A stretch of DNA of 34,809 nt from a virus, in the IMG/VR virus record IMGVR_UViG_3300037487_000470, positions 1 through 34,809 of that record, one strand, 5' to 3'. Below the pieces are notes generated by a model. It made no database searches. It worked only from the letters and a program-made list of their open reading frames with translations, and had not been told where the DNA came from. Numbering within the stretch: the stretch's first letter is position 1; each line of letters starts with the position of its first letter. A program made the position numbers and the translations under genes. Shown in pieces: positions 17,692 to 24,868 of this stretch.

Positions 17692-18888
17692 TTATACTAA
17701 ATTTTTAACACCACCCATATATAAATTAGTAGTATCAAACGAAACAAATGTAACTAAATCAATTGCGTTTGCTATCGCACTTCCTGTGAATGCTGCAGAG
17801 CCAGATGAGAATTTACAATTGGATGGCCATCTAACTGAGCCCGTTGGATTATTTTGTGTTAATAATACACCAACTGTTTGACCTGCTTGTATATTAGTTG
17901 GATTTATTAAAGTTACTGTTGATGCAGGTATTGTTAAGGTGAAGAAATTTCCAGTACTACAATCTAATGATGCAGTTGAACTAGCTACTGATAAAGCAGC
18001 TACCTTACCTTTTGCACTACCCGTTATAGTTTGATTAGCTGTATAATTGTTTGCTACTGCTAATTGTGAGTATGTTGTATATGCACTGCCGCTATATGAA
18101 GATGCACTTTGGAATGCTCCCCATGCACTTTGTGAATTTATTGTTGTTCTACTATCTACTGATGCAGAATATAAAGTTACATTACCTATACCATTTACAC
18201 TACCCGTATAAGATGATGCAGTGATAGAGCCCGTTACATAAACATTACTTGCTTCTAATAATCCTGTTAAGTATACCGAACCCGACATTATTTGAGTACC
18301 TACAAATGTATTACTACCAGTCGTTGCATATGCTCCACTTATATAATTTATTCTACTATTAAAGGATGCTGATGTTACAGAGTTAGATGAACTAACTGAT
18401 GAAGTATATGAATTGAAAGATGCCGTAGTTAATAATCCACTTCCTACAATAATATTTGTAATTCTACTATCAAATGAACTACTATCCGCTTTATACTGAC
18501 TACCACTAAATGTTACATATGAACTAGTCAATGCTGCTACTGATGTACTAACACTCGCAGTAAATGTATTTGTACTTTGAGTAAATGAATTAGTAGAAGA
18601 ACTAAATTGATTGAATGTAGTTGCAGTAGATTGTGTATAAGAATTGAATGAAGATGTATCTAACTTAGTAGCAATTGTATTTGCTAAAGATGAACTCCAA
18701 GCATCTAAGCTATCTATTCTCGTATCAAACGATGCACTCTCTGTATTGTATGTTGTTTGGTTAACATTACTATCAATCATATCAGTATTGAAAGTTCTTA
18801 AACCTACTGGCGTTATAAAGCCCGTTGAGTTATTGGGGAAAGATGTCTGATTTTCTACATCTAATTGTTGTTTACTTAATGTTGACAT
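17692..18888 (-). CDS. Tail-fibre-like protein (398 aa)
   Basis: The N-terminus (LDVENQTSFPNNSTGFITPV followed by GLRTFNTDMIDSNV) matches a short attachment domain often found at the start of fibres in Bacteroidota phages. Then come stalk repeats (SFNSYTQSTATTFNQF, SFDSRITNII). The C-terminal part (SLDCSTGNFFTLTIPASTVT, GQTVGVLLTQ, DLVTFVSFDTTNLYMGG) matches a widespread beta domain of phage fibres. It shares the module NGIGNVTLYSASVDSR with the 1442-residue fibre. It is followed directly by the LamG protein. Likely a short fibre or fibre adaptor. Confidence 0.7.
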   Translation of the reverse strand: MSTLSKQQLDVENQTSFPNNSTGFITPVGLRTFNTDMIDSNVNQTTYNTESASFDTRIDSLDAWSSSLANTIATKLDTSSFNSYTQSTATTFNQFSSSTNSFTQSTNTFTASVSTSVAALTSSYVTFSGSQYKADSSSFDSRITNIIVGSGLLTTASFNSYTSSVSSSNSVTSASFNSRINYISGAYATTGSNTFVGTQIMSGSVYLTGLLEASNVYVTGSITASSYTGSVNGIGNVTLYSASVDSRTTINSQSAWGAFQSASSYSGSAYTTYSQLAVANNYTANQTITGSAKGKVAALSVASSTASLDCSTGNFFTLTIPASTVTLINPTNIQAGQTVGVLLTQNNPTGSVRWPSNCKFSSGSAAFTGSAIANAIDLVTFVSFDTTNLYMGGVKNLV

Positions 18889-18903
18889 ATTTTTATTTCG
18901 TTA

Positions 18904-19197
18904 TTATATTACTTCTGGTCCGTATGGTGTTCCGTTAAATCCACTACCAAATCCCATATCAAATCCACCTAATGAATTACCAATGTATGGTGATTGTGTT
19001 TGACCGATACCTTGCTGTATTAAAAATCCATCACAACATCTTCTATCGTATGTATCAGTACCTAAACATAAACACGCATTACGGCTATCCTTTGGAGATG
19101 ATAGACCTTTAGTAGGACCTATAAACACACCACTATTATTCTGTCTATTAACTGAATAACGAAGTGAACCATTTCTACTATTTGACCATATACCCAT
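18904..19197 (-). CDS. Small Cys-rich protein of unknown function (97 aa)
   Basis: The sequence is Gly/Ser/Asn-rich with a cluster of four Cys (ACLCLGTDTYDRRCCDGFLI, about 42-61) that could bind metal or form disulfides. The C-terminus is Gly/Phe-rich (GFDMGFGSGFNGTPYGPEVI). The start is ATG at 19197, 16 bases after a TTTGTTAAAT motif (19214-19223 on the plus strand). It lies between the tail assembly chaperone and the fibre. Similar tail-region proteins exist in Bacteroidota phages, from memory only; role unknown. Confidence 0.45.
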   Translation of the reverse strand: MGIWSNSRNGSLRYSVNRQNNSGVFIGPTKGLSSPKDSRNACLCLGTDTYDRRCCDGFLIQQGIGQTQSPYIGNSLGGFDMGFGSGFNGTPYGPEVI

Positions 19198-19240
19198 AAG
19201 GAATGAATTTATAATTTAACAAACAACGAAGGGATTATTA

Positions 19241-19501
19241 TTAAGACATTTTTCTTAGTGACTCTTTATGCATTAAATCTTCTAATTGTATCTTATCTGC
19301 TTTGTAAGCGAGATATAGTAAACATTTCTCTAAAGGGTGTTCTACTGCGGTATCAATCTTATCTATATCCTCACCACTTAACGCCATGATTGTAGAATAA
19401 TTTCTCCACTTCTTTCCAAAATTGACCTGATGTTGGGTTGGGTCACCTCCTCCTTCGTAGAGTTCAGGATACTTTTCACTAAGTCCGTTGACAAATTTAC
19501 A
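19241..19501 (-). CDS. Tail assembly chaperone second part, in the -1 frame
   Basis: If the ribosome slips one base back on the T9 run, translation continues CKFVNGLSEKYPELYEGGGD and on for 86 residues to the stop at 19241. The end, from FGKKWRNYSTIMALSGEDID through HPLEKCLLYLAYKADKIQLE, has the pattern W...Y..I..L...DI.KID.....PL...L.YLAYK.DK..LE that I associate with tail chaperone C-terminal parts. An internal ATG at 19387 could also give a separate 48-residue protein that overlaps the zero-frame stop by 10 bases. The long open frame and protein-like sequence support coding. Whether the extension is made by slippage or the T run is one base short in the assembly is not settled. Confidence 0.6.
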   Translation of the reverse strand, partial: CKFVNGLSEKYPELYEGGGDPTQHQVNFGKKWRNYSTIMALSGEDIDKIDTAVEHPLEKCLLYLAYKADKIQLEDLMHKESLRKMS

Positions 19502-20004
19502 AAAAAAAACAGTGTACCGAAGTGCTTATCCATTGATACATCTAAGAACTTATCACTATGGACTTCGCCTGTATATCTTTCTATCTCATATGTATCTCTT
19601 ACCTTCTTTGTTACAGGTCTATAAAGTATACTCATTATCTTTGCCCAATTCTCGTCAATGGTTATAGTATCGTATTGTGTTATATCTGCATATGCACCAT
19701 AAGACATATTAGATAAGTTAGGTTCTAATCCATACTCTACACCATCTATGGATATCAATTGCTGTAATGGGTGATTAGTGTTTCCTATCCAACTGCTTAT
19801 CTCTGAACTAATGTTAACATAATCTCCTCTACCTAATCCAATTAAATCATCACTATCAATACCACATAGATAAGTTACTAATACAGCCGCCTGTGCTTCT
19901 TCGTTATCTTCGTAGTTCTTTAATTCCTTTTGTAATGCTAAATACTTTCTTAGTGTAATATCCTCATAACTTTGTGGGATACTGATTTCTATTTCTTTTC
20001 TCAT
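19378..20004 (-). CDS. Tail assembly chaperone, zero-frame product (208 aa)
   Basis: The N-terminus MRKEIEISIPQSYEDITLRK matches the start of chaperone-like proteins in Bacteroidota phages ('v.iP.s..diTl.qy......'). The middle is mixed helix/strand (GVEYGLEPNLSNMSYGAYAD). At codons CTG TTT TTT TTT GTA (19512-19498) a T TTT TTT slip site occurs inside the frame; the zero frame goes on for about 43 residues to the stop at 19378. In phages such as lambda, the G and GT chaperones are made by a -1 shift of just this kind. The tape measure gene is about 15 kb away, an unusual distance. Role from pattern, slip site and context. Confidence 0.6.
   Translation of the reverse strand: MRKEIEISIPQSYEDITLRKYLALQKELKNYEDNEEAQAAVLVTYLCGIDSDDLIGLGRGDYVNISSEISSWIGNTNHPLQQLISIDGVEYGLEPNLSNMSYGAYADITQYDTITIDENWAKIMSILYRPVTKKVRDTYEIERYTGEVHSDKFLDVSMDKHFGTLFFFVNLSTDLVKSILNSTKEEVTQPNIRSILERSGEIILQSWR
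19501..19509 (-). other. T9 slippery site
   Basis: Nine T on the minus strand are read as TTT TTT TTT, preceded by CTG. The heptamer T TTT TTT fits the X XXY YYZ rule for -1 frameshifting. The downstream -1 frame is open for 86 codons. Confidence 0.55.
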
Positions 20005-20198
20005 TATGCTTCGTATGTGTTGTTTGTAAATGCTTGTGATATAAAATATAATTGTTGTTTCAGTTTATGTACTTTCTTTTCTTCGTTCTCTAACTTTGCA
20101 TTCATAGCTATTATGTTTGCATTTAGTGTTTCGTTTGTTTGTAATAGTTCTCTACATAGTGCAACTATCTGTTCTATTTCTTTATCTGTGTATTCCAT
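20004..20198 (-). CDS. Small coiled-coil protein (64 aa)
   Basis: The whole chain is helical with heptad-like spacing (IEQIVALCRELLQTNETLNA, KLENEEKKVHKLKQQLYFI). It shares one base with the chaperone start (TAATG) and lies one base after the terminase large subunit stop. In this position similar small coiled-coil proteins occur in related phages, but I cannot name its function. Confidence 0.5.
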   Translation of the reverse strand: MEYTDKEIEQIVALCRELLQTNETLNANIIAMNAKLENEEKKVHKLKQQLYFISQAFTNNTYEA

Positions 20199-20199
20199 A

Positions 20200-21387
20200 T
20201 TAGTATTGATATCTTCCTATTGTGATTGCGTACTTACCTTTTGCTACTGCCTTCTGAGATAACTTCATCATTGCCACATAACGAAGTGCATCTATTAAAT
20301 GGTCTAGTCCACCTTCGGGTACATCAGTAGTATAACCATGCTTATCGGTTTGGTATTGATAGGCATACATCTCATTGATTAAGTTCTGTGATTTCTTATT
20401 GATGTGTATGTTATAGTTTTGTAAGACACCTATACCAAACTTAATACTATCCGGTCCTTTCTTAACAGGCTTTGCATTGAACCCACTACGATATAGTTCT
20501 TCTACTAAGCGAGGTTCTGCACTATCACACCATATCTCTTCACTCTTTGTAATATCTAATGATTTTAATTTATCTGCTATATCCTTTGTAACTAATCCTT
20601 TATCATACATTAGTTCTTCAACATATACTTCATCGTTATGTTTGTATACAGCACATAAAGTAGTTGGGTCATTACTAAAACCAAAGTCCATGCCAAACGC
20701 AACGAACTCAGCACTAAACGCATCAGTATCTTCATTCCAATCATCAACGATATCAAAACCAAACACAGCTTTATCATTAGGAGCAAATTCACCTTTTCCA
20801 TATATCTTCCAATATTTAGGGTTCTTAATTTCTAAATCTTCAATCGCTGTAATTATCTCCTTCTCTAAGTATGGGTTGTCTCTATATGTGGTGACGAACC
20901 TATCACAATCTTGCATTTGTCTAAGCCAATGATAGGGTGAGATAGTAGGGTTGTATGCGAGTATGATACGATTAGTAGTTCTGATAGATAACTGAAAATA
21001 ACTTTCTTCATCAATCTCACTTGCCTCATCAATAAAAAGTATATCAGATTTAATACCACGTAACTTATCAGCATCATCAGTAGAGAGGAATTGAATAGAA
21101 CTATCGTACAACTTATAGACCCTATCAGTAATATTAAAGTTCTCATCTCGCCATAAATTTAATTTTGTAAGAATATCTTTGAAATCTTTTATAATAGTTC
21201 TTTTAAGACTTGGTATCGTCTTTCTTACTATTGTTATTGTAAGTCCTTTTTGTAATGCTTCTACTATTATCCATTGTAATATACCATAAGATTTACCACT
21301 ACGGGTACCTCCTATGTGCTGTGTTACTCTACTCTTTGCATCTAATAGGTGTTGGAAACTAATCGTTGTGTCTATCTGTACTTCCAC
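20200..21387 (-). CDS. terL: Terminase large subunit
   Basis: This 395-residue protein is the DNA packaging motor. It has a Walker A motif GGTRSGKS (26-33), a Walker B with catalytic Glu ILFIDE (116-121) and a coupling-like segment ILAYNP. The C-terminal nuclease domain has FGMDFGFSNDPTT (D234), IWCDSAEP (D288) and DHLIDALRY (D362, D366), the acidic residues that bind metal. It belongs to the PBSX/Terminase_3-like group by these motifs. Its start overlaps the small subunit gene by 29 bases, indicating coupled translation. It cuts concatemers and pumps DNA through the portal; the portal gene is about 8 kb downstream rather than next to it. Confidence 0.93.
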   Translation of the reverse strand: MEVQIDTTISFQHLLDAKSRVTQHIGGTRSGKSYGILQWIIVEALQKGLTITIVRKTIPSLKRTIIKDFKDILTKLNLWRDENFNITDRVYKLYDSSIQFLSTDDADKLRGIKSDILFIDEASEIDEESYFQLSIRTTNRIILAYNPTISPYHWLRQMQDCDRFVTTYRDNPYLEKEIITAIEDLEIKNPKYWKIYGKGEFAPNDKAVFGFDIVDDWNEDTDAFSAEFVAFGMDFGFSNDPTTLCAVYKHNDEVYVEELMYDKGLVTKDIADKLKSLDITKSEEIWCDSAEPRLVEELYRSGFNAKPVKKGPDSIKFGIGVLQNYNIHINKKSQNLINEMYAYQYQTDKHGYTTDVPEGGLDHLIDALRYVAMMKLSQKAVAKGKYAITIGRYQY

Positions 21388-21664
21388 TGCTATTAATGTT
21401 TACTGATATTTGTTGTATCTTTTGCTCTATCTCTGCTCTCATCTCTACTCTACTTAACTTCGGTATATGAAACTCCATCAACTTAATTGCTAAATCTACT
21501 GCCGCCTTCGGGTCCTCTTTGATTAACTTATCTAATATCATTGGCATATCATCCAACACTCTATTAGTAGCTCTCGCAATACTTAACTTCATTTGTTCGG
21601 TAGACCTATTAGGTGCTCCCAATGGTCTTCCCTTTCCATACTTATGTCCTACTTCAAATCCCAT
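21359..21664 (-). CDS. Terminase small subunit-like protein (101 aa)
   Basis: The N-terminus GHKYGKGRPLGAPNRSTEQM matches a motif common in small terminase-like proteins of Bacteroidota phages ('G..yGkGRP.GapN', DUF5681-like). A helical region follows (ATNRVLDDMPMILDKLIKED, PKAAVDLAIKLMEFHIPKLS). Position directly before, and overlapping, terL supports a role in DNA recognition for packaging. It is short, and the HTH cannot be proven by eye. Confidence 0.65.
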   Translation of the reverse strand: MGFEVGHKYGKGRPLGAPNRSTEQMKLSIARATNRVLDDMPMILDKLIKEDPKAAVDLAIKLMEFHIPKLSRVEMRAEIEQKIQQISVNINSSGSTDRHND

Positions 21665-21713
21665 AATATATTATTTGCACATTATTTTAATGTATATTCA
21701 TATATATAACATC

Positions 21714-21872
21714 TTATGCTTCTTTTGTAGTTGATGCCTTCTCTGCTTCCTTTTCTTTCAACTTCTTATACATCTCATTGTATTCTCTTTCTAATTGGTC
21801 TAATTCTTCTAATCCTAATGTAGCTTTAATTTGTTCTACAATGTTTTTTAATTCGTTTTTATCGTTAATCAT
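21714..21872 (-). CDS. Small coiled-coil protein (52 aa)
   Basis: I read this by hand from ATG 21872 to the TAA at 21714. The product MINDKNELKNIVEQIKATLG continues LEELDQLEREYNEMYKKLKE and is a charged coiled coil. It overlaps the sigma-like gene's end by 8 bases and ends about 50 bases before the small terminase start. It fills an otherwise empty stretch in a tight operon, so it is probably real. Function unknown. Confidence 0.55.
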   Translation of the reverse strand: MINDKNELKNIVEQIKATLGLEELDQLEREYNEMYKKLKEKEAEKASTTKEA

Positions 21873-22428
21873 CTTGGAATGGGTTTTGTATATTATTCTT
21901 TAAGATACCTTTTATTTTCTTTACTGCTAAGAACACAGTTGATTTACTTATCCTTATACCTTTACTTACTTCATCTAATGTCTTATCACTCATCCAATAG
22001 TGTTCATATATCATCGCACTACTCCATCCTTTCTTTTTCTTTAATGAATTTAATTCTTCCCTTACTTCTTCATATGCTCTATCTATCTTTTCATCTTTCT
22101 CACAATCATATTCTACATCTTGTCCTTCCCAACTATTACCGATAAAGTTTTCTCTGAGTATCATCTTCTTATCTCTCTTTACTTTATTTATAAATCTGCT
22201 TAACATAAATTGTCTGCAGTATTGTAAGTTAAAACTATCTAAGTACCATATCTTTTCGTTGCACTTTTCTGAAAGGTATACATATAACTCACCGACTAAA
22301 TCCTCAGTTACTACACTATCTTTACTTATATTATATGCTACCGCTCCTAACCATTGGTGATGCTTTCTATATAAAGTATCTAATCTTTGATTACATTCTA
22401 TACCCATTGATTGCGTTACTTCGTTCAT
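21865..22428 (-). CDS. Sigma-70-like factor (possible late transcription regulator)
   Basis: At 187 residues it has the layout of small sigma factors. LYRKHHQWLGAVAYNISKDS and DLVGELYVYLSEK (about 19-55) resemble region 2. A charged linker follows, then a C-terminal helix-turn-helix, TLDEVSKGIRISKSTVFLAV (about 151-170) with KKIKGILKNNI, resembling region 4. The spacing fits an ECF-like factor. It would redirect host RNA polymerase, possibly to the TTTGTTAAAT sites upstream of late genes; that link is inference. A terminase small subunit also carries an HTH and lies nearby, so an HTH-only packaging role is the main alternative. Confidence 0.55.
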   Translation of the reverse strand: MNEVTQSMGIECNQRLDTLYRKHHQWLGAVAYNISKDSVVTEDLVGELYVYLSEKCNEKIWYLDSFNLQYCRQFMLSRFINKVKRDKKMILRENFIGNSWEGQDVEYDCEKDEKIDRAYEEVREELNSLKKKKGWSSAMIYEHYWMSDKTLDEVSKGIRISKSTVFLAVKKIKGILKNNIQNPFQDD

Positions 22429-22664
22429 TATACTCCTTCAACTCTCTTTATATAATCTTTAATTATTGTTACCGCCTTTAACCAATGTGCCGCTGCACTT
22501 CCACATCCACAGGGTTGAGGCTCATTCACATTACCACTAATCAATTTATAGTTGTTCCATATATACGATAGTAAGTTATCTGGTACGAAATCTTTAACAG
22601 GTCCTATCTTTGCTTTCATATCCTTATATTGTTCTTCATTGAACGGAAAGTATTTATCACTCAT
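22428..22664 (-). CDS. Conserved small protein with CGCGS motif (78 aa)
   Basis: I use ATG at 22664 after GGAGGAGAATAAT, a good leader with an SD-like GGAGG; the TTG at 22679 would overlap the previous gene. The protein has PQPCGCGSAAAHWLKAVTII (about 50-69), a Cys/Gly/Trp motif I have seen in small proteins of Bacteroidota phages and prophages. It overlaps the sigma-like gene by one base. The Cys pair could bind metal. Function unknown. Confidence 0.5.
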   Translation of the reverse strand: MSDKYFPFNEEQYKDMKAKIGPVKDFVPDNLLSYIWNNYKLISGNVNEPQPCGCGSAAAHWLKAVTIIKDYIKRVEGV

Positions 22665-22665
22665 A

Positions 22666-22953
22666 TTATTCTCCTCCAAATATTCTTTTCTCTAATGGTG
22701 TATCTAATTTATCTAATGGAACAAATGGTGGCTTTTGTTGTTGATTAGGTAATGGTATTGGATTAGTTACATTTAAGAACTTACTTAATTGTTCTATGTT
22801 CGGATGGTCATAAGGAAATACTATACCCATACTTGCTAAGATTAGTATTAAATCATTTACACTTTGTAATTTACTGAAGTCTATCATATACATATATCCT
22901 TCTTTTACTTCTGCTTTTGTTTCACCATTTAAGGTACTTTGTAATTCTATCAT
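22666..22953 (-). CDS. Unknown protein (95 aa)
   Basis: ATG at 22953 overlaps the zinc-ribbon gene's stop by four bases (ATGA). The protein has a helical middle (FSKLQSVNDLILILASMGIV) and a Pro/Gln-rich part (NPIPLPNQQQKPPFVPLDKL). No family recognised. It belongs to the packaging-side operon. Confidence 0.45.
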   Translation of the reverse strand: MIELQSTLNGETKAEVKEGYMYMIDFSKLQSVNDLILILASMGIVFPYDHPNIEQLSKFLNVTNPIPLPNQQQKPPFVPLDKLDTPLEKRIFGGE

Positions 22954-23339
22954 ATTATTTGTTTTTCGTTATTTCTTTGTTCTTCCTTACTCATTGAATT
23001 TAGATACTTCATTAGATTTTCATCCGCTAATATCCTATCCATTTGCTTACTGATGAATTCTCTTACATCCTCTCTCTTTGTTAACCCTTTTATTTCTTTA
23101 TTAAGTTCTTTCCAAAATCCTTTTCTATTCTCCAATTTATAATCTCTATATAATTCTACTCTATTTATGGCTGCTCCTACTTCTGCTCTCTTTTCCCTTT
23201 GTACCTTACATAAGTTTTGGAATTCAATTTGATAACAGGCCTTACATAGTGCTCTCTTAGGTTGTTTATTACTTAGGGTTTCATCAAATACTACACCACA
23301 CTCACCACAACTTTTACTTAACTCTCTTTTGAATGGCAT
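22950..23339 (-). CDS. Zinc-ribbon protein (129 aa)
   Basis: Two CxxC pairs, C11-C14 (SCGEC) and C32-C35 (LCKAC), separated by 17 residues, form an N-terminal zinc ribbon. The rest is basic and helical (KGFWKELNKEIKGLTKREDV). It may bind DNA or RNA and regulate transcription or packaging, but there is no direct proof. It shares one base with the upstream gene stop and four with the downstream start. Confidence 0.55.
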   Translation of the reverse strand: MPFKRELSKSCGECGVVFDETLSNKQPKRALCKACYQIEFQNLCKVQREKRAEVGAAINRVELYRDYKLENRKGFWKELNKEIKGLTKREDVREFISKQMDRILADENLMKYLNSMSKEEQRNNEKQII

Positions 23340-23524
23340 TAGAATAATTTAATTCGGTTATCACAATGGAATAGTTTATCTAAATAATCCCTTCTCCTAT
23401 CACATCCGCAATCTGATAAACGGAATATCTTTAGTGCTATCCATCCAGCTATTTGTTTAGAGTGACCTAAACTAATTACATTTAGTAATCCTTCTAACCA
23501 TGTTCCGAAACGAAATATACACAT
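23339..23524 (-). CDS. Small protein with CGC motif and hydrophobic helix (61 aa)
   Basis: An amphipathic N-terminal half (FGTWLEGLLNVISLGHSKQI) is followed by LSDCGCDRRRDYLDKLFHC. The CGC followed by basic residues and a helix is a pattern I recall from small proteins in Bacteroidota prophages. The ATG overlaps the endonuclease stop (TAATG). Function unknown. Confidence 0.45.
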   Translation of the reverse strand: MCIFRFGTWLEGLLNVISLGHSKQIAGWIALKIFRLSDCGCDRRRDYLDKLFHCDNRIKLF

Positions 23525-23973
23525 TAGTTATTTACATTTAATGATTTACCATTGGATTTCAGATTGATAATCATTCTACTTTCTATCTCTCTTAAATCTT
23601 TCTTATTGATATCACCACAATCTTTTACTACTTCATATGAATGTGCATATACTCCCCACTTTTCAAAAGAAGCATCTAATAAAGGAATTATATATTGTGG
23701 ATTGATTGGATTAGATTGATTAAACTTAAATCTCGCTCTATGATTTGAAAATCTATATTCAACTTTCTTTTTAGTAGAACCAATGTAAGTTTCACCTAAT
23801 GGATTAACGATACGATATATTATACCATTTCTATCTGCTTTAAGAATTTTATCAGTCCTTTCTTTTTGACATGCTTTACAATGTGTTTGTAATCCGTCTT
23901 TAGCTCTTTTATACTTTGAGAATTGTGTTGTAGGTTTAGAGTGATTACAACTACCACATAGTTTTTTTACCAT
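23524..23973 (-). CDS. GIY-YIG endonuclease with N-terminal zinc finger (149 aa)
   Basis: I place the start at ATG 23973, downstream of both a promoter and a terminator; an upstream extension to 24066 would run through the terminator. A zinc finger (C6-C9, C32-C35) precedes the nuclease domain: GIIYRI (50-55), YIGST (63-67), an Arg in VEYRFSNHR (about R74) and an acidic helix KDLREIESRMI. This is the GIY-YIG layout with the gap between the two motifs near normal length. It is likely a free-standing homing-type nuclease, or one acting on host or rival phage DNA. It is the first gene of the packaging operon. Confidence 0.8.
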   Translation of the reverse strand: MVKKLCGSCNHSKPTTQFSKYKRAKDGLQTHCKACQKERTDKILKADRNGIIYRIVNPLGETYIGSTKKKVEYRFSNHRARFKFNQSNPINPQYIIPLLDASFEKWGVYAHSYEVVKDCGDINKKDLREIESRMIINLKSNGKSLNVNN

Positions 23974-23996
23974 TATAATTAATTTTTGTTTATAAT

Positions 23997-24028
23997 TAAA
24001 GATACTACATATAAGTATCAATTCCAAA
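23997..24028 (-). promoter_or_regulatory. Bacteroidota-type promoter for the endonuclease/packaging operon
   Basis: Minus strand: TTTG (24028-24025), 20 bases, then TATCTTTA (24004-23997). This is a 7/8 match to TAnnTTTG with a correctly spaced -33 box. Transcription would start about 20-25 bases before the ATG at 23973. Confidence 0.65.
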
Positions 24029-24051
24029 TAAAATAAGGTAAATCTTTTAAT

Positions 24052-24080
24052 AAAAAAACCCCCCATAAGAATATGGAGGG
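24052..24080 (-). terminator. Rho-independent terminator
   Basis: Minus strand: CCC-TCCATA, loop, TATGGGGGG then TTTTTTT. The stem pairs 5 bp, one mismatch and 3 bp, followed by seven T. It ends the candidate RNA and separates the early region from the next operon. Confidence 0.8.
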
Positions 24081-24160
24081 AGAGAGTGTATTATTTGTAC
24101 CACTCTATATTAATTATAAGGATGTTCAGCCTAAATGGCATTAAAGAACTGAACATTGAT
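24052..24160 (-). ncRNA. Candidate small structured RNA (~100 nt)
   Basis: It runs from the start implied by the promoter at 24165-24196 to the terminator at 24052-24080. No useful open frame is present. Three hairpins can be drawn: ATGTTCAG/CTGAACAT (24122-24129 with 24149-24156, 8 pairs), AGAGTG/CACTCT (24083-24088 with 24101-24106) and the terminator. A dedicated promoter, compact stems and a strong end are the marks of a small RNA. It could also be a terminated leader controlling the endonuclease operon. Confidence 0.5.
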
Positions 24161-24164
24161 ATAA

Positions 24165-24196
24165 CAAAGATAGTTTATTTTATATTCATATCCAAA
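24165..24196 (-). promoter_or_regulatory. Bacteroidota-type promoter for candidate small RNA
   Basis: Minus strand: TTTG (24196-24193), 20 bases, then TATCTTTG (24172-24165). This is a perfect TAnnTTTG box with a perfect -33 TTTG and the same 20-base spacing as the promoter at 23997-24028. The rest of the gap 24197-24367 holds two C6 runs (24260-24265 and 24271-24276) and nothing else I can name. Confidence 0.7.
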
Positions 24197-24367
24197 TCTT
24201 TATTACTATTTTTTTATTTTGCTATTGTCTTTCATTTGGGAAATTGTTTTCAGTAGCAGCCCCCCTGTGTCCCCCCAAACTATTTCATTCGGTGTAATTG
24301 TATCATCGCAGTTGCCCCAGTAGTTTACTACCATATTATTAAATATAAGAAATTTAATTCAAAGCAC

Positions 24368-24401
24368 AAAAAAAAAGCAGTAATATTTCTACTACTGCTT
24401 T
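24368..24401 (-). terminator. Strong rho-independent terminator after the early module
   Basis: AAAGCAGTA (24374-24382) pairs perfectly with TACTGCTTT (24393-24401). On the minus strand the stem is followed by a run of nine T (24376-24368, partly in the stem). It lies 36 bases after the last early gene. Confidence 0.85.
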
Positions 24402-24437
24402 GAAAGGGAAAATATGAGTAAACCCTTTTTACATAAA

Positions 24438-24767
24438 CTATTTTAATTTTGCTGTTTTATTTAATATACGATACCATTTAATCTTACCCATTTGTTTTAC
24501 CTTATCTAAGTTAGGTTTCATTATATCTACATCACATAGATAACACGCTTGTTTTTCAGTATAGGCTTTTACATCAAATGATTTAGTGTAAGTTCCTTTA
24601 TCAGTTTCAAAGTGAACTGATACTATATACTCCTTACCATTATTATTCAATTCTACACCCTTAGCATCCTCAATAAGAGGTTCAAATTCACTTCGGTATA
24701 GTACATACTCGATTGGGCGAAATCTCCTCTCTAAATCGGTTAATCGTTCTTCAATTGTTTTGTTCAT
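24438..24767 (-). CDS. Unknown early protein (109 aa)
   Basis: I use ATG 24767 (MNKTIEERLTDLERRF) after AAAACAAAAGTT; an upstream alternative start at 24806 lacks a good leader. The N-terminus is a short coiled-coil helix. The middle is beta-rich (GKEYIVSVHFETDKGTYTKS) and the C-terminus contains CYLCDVDIM. It is the last gene of the early module, before a strong terminator. No family recognised. Confidence 0.5.
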   Translation of the reverse strand: MNKTIEERLTDLERRFRPIEYVLYRSEFEPLIEDAKGVELNNNGKEYIVSVHFETDKGTYTKSFDVKAYTEKQACYLCDVDIMKPNLDKVKQMGKIKWYRILNKTAKLK

Positions 24768-24868
24768 AACTTTTGTTTTTAATGTAAGTCCCGATTTATA
24801 AACCACCCTCTACAACCCAATGATAGAGTAAACATAGAGGATGATTTGTTATAACGGTCACTTCGTTT

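Noticed and set aside
21519-21734. Plus-strand frame opposite the small terminase gene
   Set aside because: It runs against an operon with tight minus-strand spacing and has no leader or protein-like pattern.
23974-24066. N-terminal extension of the GIY-YIG protein to 24066
   Set aside because: It would be translated through the terminator at 24052-24080 and starts upstream of the promoter at 23997-24028; ATG 23973 begins directly with the zinc finger.
24081-24367. tRNA gene
   Set aside because: No cloverleaf, T-arm GGTTCRA or CCA end can be drawn; the stems do not fit tRNA spacing.
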